Shown here piece by piece: positions 58,506 to 64,000 of a stretch of 64,000 bases of DNA. The notes under the pieces were generated by a model. That model had not been told where the DNA came from. It did not search any database and saw only the letters and a list, made by a program, of their open reading frames with translations. A program made the position numbers and the translations under genes. Source of the DNA: CBDBZX01 sp965213645 (lineage in GTDB: Bacteria > Deinococcota > Deinococci > Deinococcales > Trueperaceae); NCBI GenBank assembly GCA_965213645.1, contig CBDBZX010000004.1, positions 434,001 to 498,000 of the forward strand, read 5' to 3'. Each line of letters opens with the position of its first letter. The stretch's first letter is position 1.

Positions 58506-59438
58506 ATGAAACGCACACTAAGCCTATCCCTCTTCACCCTCTGCACCGCCTTCACCTGGGCGCAACAACCGACCATCATCACCTCCATTCACCCCTACTA
58601 CGCACTCGTCCAAGAGATTGCAGGGGATAACGCCGAGGTGGTCCGTATGCTCCCACCGGGCGTATCGCCCCACACCTTCGACCCGACGCCCAGAGACGTG
58701 GCGCAACTCGCTGAGGCGGACCTCGTCGTCTTGAACGGCGTGCTGGACGAGTGGCTGCTGGACTTGATTGAGGCGAGCGGTACGGACGCTGAAATGGTCG
58801 AGGTCATCGCCGAACTCAGCTTCGAGCCGGTGGAGGGGGAACACGCTGAAGGTGAGGAGAGCGAGGAAGATCATACTGAAGAAGGTGCGGAAGAAGGGGG
58901 TGGCGACCATGCCCACGAGCATGGTGGCGTCAACCCGCACGTCTGGCTCGACCCGACGCTCATGTCCGAACTCGTGCCGCTGCTCGTGAGCCGCCTCGCC
59001 GAGGTGGACCCTGAGAACGCCTCTAGTTACGAAGCGAACGGTGAGCGGCTCGTTGCCGAACTCGGCACGTTAAACGCCGAACTCCAAGAGGTCATGGAGC
59101 CCCTTCAGGGCGCGGCTTTTGTCCCCTTCCACGAGGCGTGGCCCTACTTCGCGCGGCACTTCGGCTTAGACCTCGTTGTGGAAATCGTGCCCGCTCCCGG
59201 ACGTGAGCCGAGCCCCGCCTACATCACCGAGGCACTCTCGCAGATCGAGGGGAGCGGCGCGAAAGCCATTTTCAGCGAGGTGCAACTGCCTACCCGCCCC
59301 GCCGAGGTCATCGCGGAGAGCGCGAACGTACCGCTTTATATCCTCGATCCCTTGGGCGGCGGCGCGGAGACCGAAACGTACGCCGAACTGATGCGCACCA
59401 ATGTCAACACAGTTGCAGAGGCGTTAGATGACGAGTAA
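58506..59438 (+). CDS. znuA: Zinc ABC transporter substrate-binding protein ZnuA
   Basis: The 310-residue protein captures zinc outside the membrane. It has a signal peptide (about 1-19), SIHPYYALVQEIAGDNAEV, LPPGVSPHTFDPTPRDVAQL, an acidic His-rich loop (about 115-140, with HAEGEE, HTEEG and HAHEHGG), NPHVWLDP, FVPFHEAWPYFARHFGLD and LDPLGGG. The metal ligands His of PHTFDP, NPHVW and FHEAW are present, and the His-rich loop indicates zinc over manganese. RBS GGAGG. A possible Zur site precedes it; a hairpin follows. Confidence 0.93.
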   Translation: MKRTLSLSLFTLCTAFTWAQQPTIITSIHPYYALVQEIAGDNAEVVRMLPPGVSPHTFDPTPRDVAQLAEADLVVLNGVLDEWLLDLIEASGTDAEMVEVIAELSFEPVEGEHAEGEESEEDHTEEGAEEGGGDHAHEHGGVNPHVWLDPTLMSELVPLLVSRLAEVDPENASSYEANGERLVAELGTLNAELQEVMEPLQGAAFVPFHEAWPYFARHFGLDLVVEIVPAPGREPSPAYITEALSQIEGSGAKAIFSEVQLPTRPAEVIAESANVPLYILDPLGGGAETETYAELMRTNVNTVAEALDDE

Positions 59439-59439
59439 G

Positions 59440-59498
59440 AGAAGGTAGAGAAGACGAAAGGGAGAATATTTTCCCTTCGGTCTTTTTCATTCTCTCTT
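59440..59498. terminator. Hairpin between znuA and znuC
   Basis: AAGAC-AAAGGGA (from about 59451) pairs with TCCCTT-GGTCTT (ending about 59485), followed by TTTTCA. It may end part of the znuA transcripts; the -10 of znuC lies just beyond. Confidence 0.6.
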
Positions 59499-59519
59499 GC
59501 TTCTGCTATGGTTAGCTCG

Positions 59520-60260
59520 ATGAGCGATCCTCCCGCCCTTCATATCCATCATGTCAGCGTGCGCTTCGGTGAGGTTGAAGCCCTGCAAGACGTGTCGTTC
59601 GATCTCTCGAAAGGCGAATTTCTCGCTGTCGTCGGACCGAACGGCGCGGGCAAGTCTACGCTCGTCAAGGTCGCGCTGGGTCTCATCAAGCCGAACAAAG
59701 GGCACGCGGCGCTCTTCGGCACGGATGCGGGTAAGAGCCCCGAGCGCATCGGTTACGTGCCGCAGCTCAAGACCTTCGACCGCACCTTTCCGGCGACAGC
59801 ACTAGAACTCGTCGTGTCGGGGCTGCGGCGGCGCTGGCCTGCATGGATTAAACGAGAGGAGAAGGAGCGGGCGTCGGCGGCGTTAGCGCAAGTCGGCGCG
59901 GAGGGACTTCTCTCGCGTCCTTTAGCCAAGCTCTCCGGCGGCGAGTTGCAGCGGGCGTTTTTGGCGCGGGCACTGGTAAGAAAACCCGACATCGTCCTCT
60001 TAGATGAGCCTGCGACGGGCGTAGACTTCTTAGCCGAGCACGACCTCTACGACCTCTTAGAGCGCTACCAGACCGAGACGGGCGCGACTGTCGCGATGAT
60101 CACTCACGACCTCTCCGCCGCTCGCTACCACGCCTCGAAAGTTATCGTCTTGAACCGCCGCGTACACGGCTTCGGTTTACCCCAAGAGGTGCTCTGTGAG
60201 CGCTGTCTCAAAGATGCTTATGGTCACGTGGGGCACGCGCACGAGATTATTACGCTATGA
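59520..60260 (+). CDS. znuC: Zinc ABC transporter ATPase ZnuC
   Basis: The 246-residue ATPase powers zinc import. It has Walker A GPNGAGKSTLVKVAL, the Q-loop GYVPQLKTFDRTFP, the signature KLSGGELQRAFLARAL, Walker B DIVLLDEPATGVD and the His switch MITHDLSAAR. The ATG at 59520 is chosen because a -10 TATGGT (59507-59512), which contains the upstream in-frame ATG at 59508, ends eight bases before it; TTTTCA at 59484 is a fair -35 at 17 bases. The gene may thus be transcribed separately as well as with znuA. Confidence 0.93.
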   Translation: MSDPPALHIHHVSVRFGEVEALQDVSFDLSKGEFLAVVGPNGAGKSTLVKVALGLIKPNKGHAALFGTDAGKSPERIGYVPQLKTFDRTFPATALELVVSGLRRRWPAWIKREEKERASAALAQVGAEGLLSRPLAKLSGGELQRAFLARALVRKPDIVLLDEPATGVDFLAEHDLYDLLERYQTETGATVAMITHDLSAARYHASKVIVLNRRVHGFGLPQEVLCERCLKDAYGHVGHAHEIITL

Positions 60261-60293
60261 ACCACGGCGTGATTCAGTCGTGACGGTGGTCTG

Positions 60294-61103
60294 ATGGACG
60301 GGCTTATCGAGGTCTTTCAGTATCCCTTTATGCAGCGGGCACTCCTAGCAGGGCTTTTGGTCGCGGTTTCCGCCGCTCTCTTAGGCGTTTTCGTCGTGCA
60401 GCGCGGCTTGTCCTTTTTAGGGGACGGGCTCGCGCACGCTTCCTTCGGCGGCGTCGCCTTAGGGCTCCTCATCGGCGTGAGTCAGCCGCTTTGGGTGGCG
60501 CTACCCTTCACGTTAGGCGCGTCACTCGGCATCGCGTGGGTGCGCGAGCGTACGCAACTCTCGTCGGATACCGCTATCGGCATTTTCTTCGCCGTGTCGG
60601 TGGCTTTGGGTGTCCTCTTTATCAGTCTGCAAGAGGGTTACACCGTAGACGCCTGGCAACTCCTATTCGGCTCGATTCTAGGCATTACTCAGGGTGACCT
60701 CTGGGTGGTCGCAGGGGTAGCGCTCCTCAGCGTGTCGCTCTTCGTGCCGCTTTGGGGACAGCTTGCCTACGCCACCCTAGACGCGGAACTGGCGCAGACG
60801 GATGGGGTGAGCGTGAGGGGGCTCGAGTACCTCTTGTTCGCCCTCGCCGCCGTGATTATCGTGGTCAGCGTGAAAGTCGTCGGCGTGATTCTCATCGCCT
60901 CGTACCTCGTTATCCCCGCCGCTAGCGCCCGCCTCTTGTCGCGTTCGCTCTTCCGCATGACGCTGCTGAGTATCGTTATTGGCCTAGTCAGCACGGCGCT
61001 CGGTCTCATCCTCTCGTTTTTTCTGGACGTACCGAGCGGCAGCACGATTATCTTGACGCAGGCGGCGGTGTTCGTGGTTGCGGCGCTCCTAGCAACTGAG
61101 TAG
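60294..61103 (+). CDS. znuB: Zinc ABC transporter permease ZnuB
   Basis: The 269-residue ABC-3-type permease has about eight hydrophobic helices and the family marks FLGDGLAHASFGGVALG, SSDTAIGIFFAVSVALGVL, GSILGITQGDLW and VSVKVVGVILIASYLVIPAASA. It would carry zinc through the membrane with ZnuC and ZnuA. It starts 33 bases after znuC with a GGTGG site. Order here is znuA-znuC-znuB. Confidence 0.93.
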   Translation: MDGLIEVFQYPFMQRALLAGLLVAVSAALLGVFVVQRGLSFLGDGLAHASFGGVALGLLIGVSQPLWVALPFTLGASLGIAWVRERTQLSSDTAIGIFFAVSVALGVLFISLQEGYTVDAWQLLFGSILGITQGDLWVVAGVALLSVSLFVPLWGQLAYATLDAELAQTDGVSVRGLEYLLFALAAVIIVVSVKVVGVILIASYLVIPAASARLLSRSLFRMTLLSIVIGLVSTALGLILSFFLDVPSGSTIILTQAAVFVVAALLATE

Positions 61104-61160
61104 TGAGCAACGAGCAATAAGCAGTGAGTAAAAAACCTTTTACTTTCAACTTACTGTTCG
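61101..61160. repeat. Imperfect hairpin after znuB
   Basis: GCAACGAGCAATAAG (61107-61121) is identical to 28597-28611. GAGTAAAA and TTTTACTT plus AACTTACTGTTCG form the return arm. It probably serves as the end of the znu transcript. Confidence 0.6.
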
Positions 61161-61233
61161 TTTGTGACCGAAGGAAATCCTTTAGGGCTTCGCAAGATTA
61201 CTAGCATTTCCACGTAATATTGCTACACAGTTC

Positions 61234-61313
61234 CGCAGTCCTCATCCCTGAATGTGCGTGCTAAACGATGTTCTTCTCAGTGAGAGTGTAGCTGACCAGA
61301 TGATACCTGCTAT
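61234..61313. repeat. 80-base dispersed repeat, copy B
   Basis: Ungapped match to 32514-32593 at 61 of 80 positions, best at the right end (GACCAGATGATACCTGCTAT). It lies in the 337-base spacer after znuB; further on is CCCC-AAAA-GGGG (61370-61381). No gene is supported in the spacer. Confidence 0.75.
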
Positions 61314-61440
61314 ACATAACCAGCTCGACTAGATTGCTCGCCGTTCGTTCCCTTCGGGAGACTGCGTAACCCCAAAAGGGGATTACTTTCAACTGTCTTT
61401 AGAGCGCAGTCTTTGTCCCTATCCGTACTACACTAAAGGT

Positions 61441-61782
61441 ATGGCCCACCGACTTGTCAAGGAACACCATGTTGCCTCAGGTAGTCTCGCCGCCACCGAA
61501 CGCATCTACCGCTGCGCCAACGACTACGGCGCAATCATCTACGTCGAACCGCCCGGCTCCGAGCTTGCTGACCGCTTGCTCGTCACACCCGTGCATTTTG
61601 ACAGTGAAGATGACAACAGCTACAAGGTGCTTTCAGCGCAAGAGGCGACAGAAGGTGTTACGTCGGGCTCACTGCTGCGCCCCAAATTTATTTTTAACGC
61701 TGAAGAGGTTGACACGATTTTAGATGACTTGTGTGCTTATCAAGGAGATACGGAGGGAGACGATGGAACAGCTCACGCATGA
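61441..61782 (+). CDS. Hypothetical protein, 113 residues
   Basis: The protein begins MAHRLVKEHHVASGSLAATE and contains YRCANDYGAIIYVEPPGSEL and PKFIFNAEEVDTILDDLCAYQ. It looks like a small globular protein with two cysteines; no family is recognised. A -10 TACACT (61429-61434) ends seven bases before the ATG, supporting expression. It overlaps the next small gene by 20 bases. Confidence 0.7.
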   Translation: MAHRLVKEHHVASGSLAATERIYRCANDYGAIIYVEPPGSELADRLLVTPVHFDSEDDNSYKVLSAQEATEGVTSGSLLRPKFIFNAEEVDTILDDLCAYQGDTEGDDGTAHA

Positions 61783-61981
61783 GGAATTTTTAGCTTTGTC
61801 GCCCGAAGAGATGCAAGGGCGCACAGGCATCAAAGCGCCCGAAAACGCGAGCGAAGAGGAGTTAGAGGCGTACAAGCAAAAAGCCTGGGAGAGCTATAAG
61901 GTGGACATTCAAACGCGAGACCAGTGGGGCACGGCGGACCAGTCCACGCCGCTGCCACACGGGGAAGAGCCGGAAATCTAG
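61763..61981 (+). CDS. Hypothetical acidic protein, 72 residues
   Basis: It starts MEQLTHEEFLALSPEEMQGR with a GGAGGG site upstream, and continues with NASEEELEAYKQKAWESYKV and QSTPLPHGEEPEI. Highly acidic, no cysteines, no known family. Overlap with the preceding gene suggests the two are made together. The longer in-frame start at 61724 has no ribosome site. Confidence 0.62.
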   Translation: MEQLTHEEFLALSPEEMQGRTGIKAPENASEEELEAYKQKAWESYKVDIQTRDQWGTADQSTPLPHGEEPEI

Positions 61982-62000
61982 CTAGGACCACAAGAAGTAG

Positions 62001-62030
62001 GAAGTAAGGAGTAGAAAAAATTCTTACTTC
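62001..62030. terminator. Hairpin GAAGTAAG / CTTACTTC
   Basis: Eight perfect pairs with a 14-base loop 20 bases after the preceding stop codon; T-rich DNA follows. Confidence 0.55.
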
Positions 62031-62069
62031 TTTATCCCTACACTTTGCTCCTTCGTTATTACACCTTTT

Positions 62070-62098
62070 TTGACTTTTTACACCTCTTGCCTCATACT
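62070..62098 (+). promoter_or_regulatory. Promoter of the vapBC-like operon
   Basis: TTGACT (62070-62075) and CATACT (62093-62098) are 17 bases apart. The ATG at 62105 is seven bases after the -10, so the mRNA is predicted to be leaderless. Confidence 0.72.
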
Positions 62099-62104
62099 TA
62101 AACT

Positions 62105-62377
62105 ATGGCGCTCAATATCAAAAACCAAGAGGTCGAACGGCTCGCCGCTGAGGTGAGCGCGTTGACAGGGGAGAGCAAGACGCAGGCGATTCGCAAGGCG
62201 TTGGAGGAGCGTAAAAGCAGGCTCGAGCTAACCGGCACGAACCAAGACAGAGCGGAACGTCTGCAAACCTTTTTAGAGACGAGAGTGTGGCCTAAAATAC
62301 CCGACGACGTGCGCGGCAAAGGCATCTCTCAAGAGGAGCAAGACGAGATTTTGGGCTACGGTCCCGAAGGGTTCTAG
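62105..62377 (+). CDS. vapB: VapB-type (PSK superfamily) antitoxin
   Basis: The 90-residue protein starts MALNIKNQEVERLAAEVSAL and has TGESKTQAIRKALEERKSRL, the typical ribbon-helix-helix N-terminus of the VapB antitoxins described as transcription-factor-like Rv0623/PSK. The C-terminal tail (GISQEEQDEILGYGPEGF) would cover the toxin active site. The next gene begins on the base after its stop. Confidence 0.92.
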   Translation: MALNIKNQEVERLAAEVSALTGESKTQAIRKALEERKSRLELTGTNQDRAERLQTFLETRVWPKIPDDVRGKGISQEEQDEILGYGPEGF

Positions 62378-62764
62378 GTGATTCTTGACACGTCGGCTAT
62401 CGCGACTATCTTCTTAGAAGAGGTCAACTTTCTCTCTGTCCGCAACAAGATAGGAGCCTCTACGTCAGTAGGTATCGGTGCGCCTACGCTCGTCGAGACG
62501 AACATGGTGCTCTGCTCGAGGCTAGACGAAAGTCTCGAAATGGAGGTGCAGGCATTTTTGCTCGAGATGGAGGTGACTGTCATTCCCTTCGGGGCCGTCC
62601 ATTGGCGTGAAGCCACCACCGCCTTTCTCCGCTTCGGCAAAGGCCGCCACCGTGCCAAGCTCAACTTCGGAGATTGTCTCAGCTACGCCACGGCGAAAGT
62701 CGCCGATAGACCGCTTCTCTATGTCGGGGACGACTTCGCGCAAACGGACATCGCGCGTGCCTGA
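62378..62764 (+). CDS. vapC: VapC toxin, PIN-domain ribonuclease
   Basis: The 128-residue PIN protein begins MILDTSAIATIFLEE with the first catalytic Asp, has the Glu of PTLVETNMVL, LNFGDCLSYATAK with the third acidic residue, and PLLYVGDDFAQTDI with the last. All four acidic ligands of the metal site appear present, so the nuclease should be active on RNA, commonly tRNA or rRNA. The start is GTG, directly after the TAG of vapB. Confidence 0.93.
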   Translation: MILDTSAIATIFLEEVNFLSVRNKIGASTSVGIGAPTLVETNMVLCSRLDESLEMEVQAFLLEMEVTVIPFGAVHWREATTAFLRFGKGRHRAKLNFGDCLSYATAKVADRPLLYVGDDFAQTDIARA

Positions 62765-62850
62765 AGACCGGCTTCACCTCTTTGATGATTGGGCAAAAGA
62801 TTATGACGATTCGGTAGAGGGCTCGAGCTGCGCAGGTATTTTCACCTCTC
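62757..62850 (+). pseudogene. N-terminal remnant of a SAM methyltransferase-like gene (tentative)
   Basis: A GTG frame overlapping the end of vapC reads VPEDRLHLFDDWAKDYDDSV, which resembles the start of small class I methyltransferases (FDxWAxxYDxSV). After about 30 residues the likeness ends and the frame stops at about 62880. The remainder of such a gene is missing, so this looks like a leftover from a deletion. Weakly supported because of its length. Confidence 0.38.
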
Positions 62851-62854
62851 AACT

Positions 62855-63352
62855 TTACTCAACAAAATCGGTGTCCAAATAGGCGTCTCCCGCTGGGAAT
62901 GACGCCGTAAAAGTTCCGTTCAAATTGAGGCTGACAGAAAAGTAATAGCGAGCGTCCTCGAGCAGAATGTCACTCAAGTCGTAGCGCTCTAACAGCAAAG
63001 GGTCCGTCCATCTCTCGCCGGGCGCTAACGTCTTAACAAAGAGAGGTTCGGGACAGAAATGCTCGGCTCTGAGGCCGTCCCAAGCAGGCTCACCTGTGCG
63101 TTCGGCGGAGGTGTAAGCCGTGACGTTGAGGGCGCAGAAGGAATACTCGAGGTCTCGAGGTACAATACTCTCGTTAGTGATAAACGCGCTAAATTCTAAA
63201 TGCTCTTCGGTAATTTGAGAGGTGACTTCAAAGGCGAGACCACTAAAATCGACTTCAGCTTGCGCAGCGCAGGCTGTGAGAGACGCCATGAAAAATAACA
63301 CAATGAAAAACGACGTATAGAGCCACAAACCCCGCCGAATATTGGTGAACAT
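62855..63352 (-). CDS. Putative lipoprotein of unknown function
   Basis: The 165-residue protein has a signal segment with a long hydrophobic core (about 10-24) and a lipobox-like SLTAC at 24-28, followed by a strand-rich domain: GLAFEVTSQITEEHLEFSAF, ERYDLSDILLEDARYYFSVS and LNLNGTFTASFPAG. It looks like an immunoglobulin-like fold with two cysteines; no family is recognised. The -10 TAAAAT (63358-63363) ends six bases before the ATG. Confidence 0.72.
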   Translation of the reverse strand: MFTNIRRGLWLYTSFFIVLFFMASLTACAAQAEVDFSGLAFEVTSQITEEHLEFSAFITNESIVPRDLEYSFCALNVTAYTSAERTGEPAWDGLRAEHFCPEPLFVKTLAPGERWTDPLLLERYDLSDILLEDARYYFSVSLNLNGTFTASFPAGDAYLDTDFVE

Positions 63353-63427
63353 GAGCTATTTTAGCAGCGGGGCTGTTGACGTGCTGTGACGCTTGCTCGC
63401 GGCAAACTAATGCTATTCCACCGAACG

Positions 63428-64000
63428 CTAATTCGCAGAAAACCTATATTCAATCATTTGGCGATACACCTCATCCGGCTGTAAAACGACAGCGGGAAAG
63501 TGCGGGACGTTGACGGCGTTGGGGTAGTGTTGGGGCTCGAGCGCCATCCCCCCGTACTTCTCATAGGCCGCGCCGCCCTTACCCGTCAGCGTACCGTCTA
63601 GGAAGTTCCCGCTGTAGAACTGAATCCCTGGCTGCGTGATATAGAGGTCCATCACTCGCCCCGAAGCTGGGTCGCGCAACTGCGCCGCGAGCCGCAACTC
63701 GCCTAGCTCGCCGTTGACTACAAAGTTCGTGTCGTAGCCGCCGCCGTCGATACTCGCTACCGCTTCCTGCTGAATGTCCGCACCGACCTCTTTGGCTTCC
63801 GTGAAATCAAAAGGTGTCCCCTGTACGCCTAAAATCTCTCCGGTCGGGATGAGCGTCTCGTCCGTCGGCGTGTACCAGTCGCTGCTTAGCCTCAGCTCAT
63901 GACCCAAGATGTCGCCGGAGCCTTCACCTGAGAGGTTCCAATACGTGTGGTTGGTGAGGTTGACGGGCGTGATTTGGTCCGTCGTCGCGACGGTTTCAAA
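63428..64000 (-). CDS. galM: Aldose 1-epimerase (galactose mutarotase), C-terminal part
   Basis: The gene runs off the right edge; 190 codons plus the stop are visible. They read TTDQITPVNLTNHTYWNLSG, GHELRLSSDWYTPTDETLIP, GTPFDFTEAKEVGADI, YDTNFVV, PGIQFYSGNFLDGT and MALEPQHYPNAVNVPHFPAV. The His of NHTYWNL and the Glu of LEPQHYP are the catalytic acid/base pair of mutarotases. The enzyme interconverts alpha and beta aldoses. Confidence 0.94.
   Translation of the reverse strand, partial: FETVATTDQITPVNLTNHTYWNLSGEGSGDILGHELRLSSDWYTPTDETLIPTGEILGVQGTPFDFTEAKEVGADIQQEAVASIDGGGYDTNFVVNGELGELRLAAQLRDPASGRVMDLYITQPGIQFYSGNFLDGTLTGKGGAAYEKYGGMALEPQHYPNAVNVPHFPAVVLQPDEVYRQMIEYRFSAN

Noticed and set aside
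1..64000. tRNA, rRNA or known riboswitch genes
   Set aside because: I looked for cloverleaf-type GGTTCGAATCC arms and common riboswitch cores in the spacers and saw none; a covariance search would be needed to be sure.

Overview
The window looks like the replication-origin region of a chromosome from the Deinococcota (Deinococcus-Thermus), possibly a Truepera-like lineage; this is inference. The grounds are the malate dehydrogenase N-terminus, the SLH-domain outer-membrane protein with a terminal Phe, the parB-parA-rsmG-mnmG / dnaA / dnaN / eno / pyk order, and many promoters whose -10 hexamer sits six bases before the start codon, the leaderless arrangement known from Deinococcus. Base composition is moderately GC-rich. 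Two short words are strikingly frequent on both strands: the palindrome CTCGAG (about 95-100 copies by eye) and the heptamer AAGAGGT (about 80 copies).

Layout. 0-4.3 kb, minus strand: start of mdh, then parB, parA, rsmG and mnmG in an overlapping run with three parS sites, two of them inside coding sequence. 4.3-9.1 kb, plus strand: dnaA, a MarR regulator plus a secreted protein inserted between dnaA and the origin, an oriC of twelve DnaA boxes facing each other, then dnaN. 9.1-11.3 kb is accessory: a MazF-like and a ParE-like toxin-antitoxin pair, a small orphan and a frameshifted GIY-YIG gene. 11.5-17.4 kb: eno-pyk and two tandem TrkH/KtrB-type potassium channel subunits. 17.5-27.8 kb: acetate uptake and activation (SSS symporter with DUF4212 partner, two divergent acetyl-CoA-synthetase paralogues), an EamA exporter, ispF, a peroxiredoxin, and an SLH / coiled-coil / collagen-like / beta-barrel envelope protein. 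28.2-32.4 kb: sufC-sufB-sufD-Rieske operon with a long hairpin at every junction. 32.4-43.9 kb: mixed genes (Ser/Thr kinase, metallo-hydrolase, RNA methyltransferase without Fe-S cysteines, Ser-rich membrane protein, glutaryl-CoA dehydrogenase, orphan sensor, uppS) separated by repeat-rich spacers. 43.9-47.6 kb: dTDP-rhamnose genes. 47.8-49.5 kb: two membrane-linked genes.

49.9-61.1 kb is the most interesting part, apparently a zinc-limitation island. It holds a Zrg-like ABC system (DUF3299 lipoprotein, permease, ATPase, His/Glu-rich DUF2796 protein), a YibE/F permease, a Zur-type Fur regulator, a ribosomal protein L33 lacking its zinc cysteines, an AztD-like secreted beta-propeller, a broken flavoprotein, and ZnuA-ZnuC-ZnuB. 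A palindromic site (TTGATAAC-TT-GTTGTCAA) lies on the predicted transcription start of the L33 gene, and a half-matching site lies at the same place before znuA. Three genes of this island have frame breaks. 61.4-64 kb: small hypotheticals, a VapBC pair, a methyltransferase remnant, a lipoprotein and the end of an aldose 1-epimerase gene that runs off the window.
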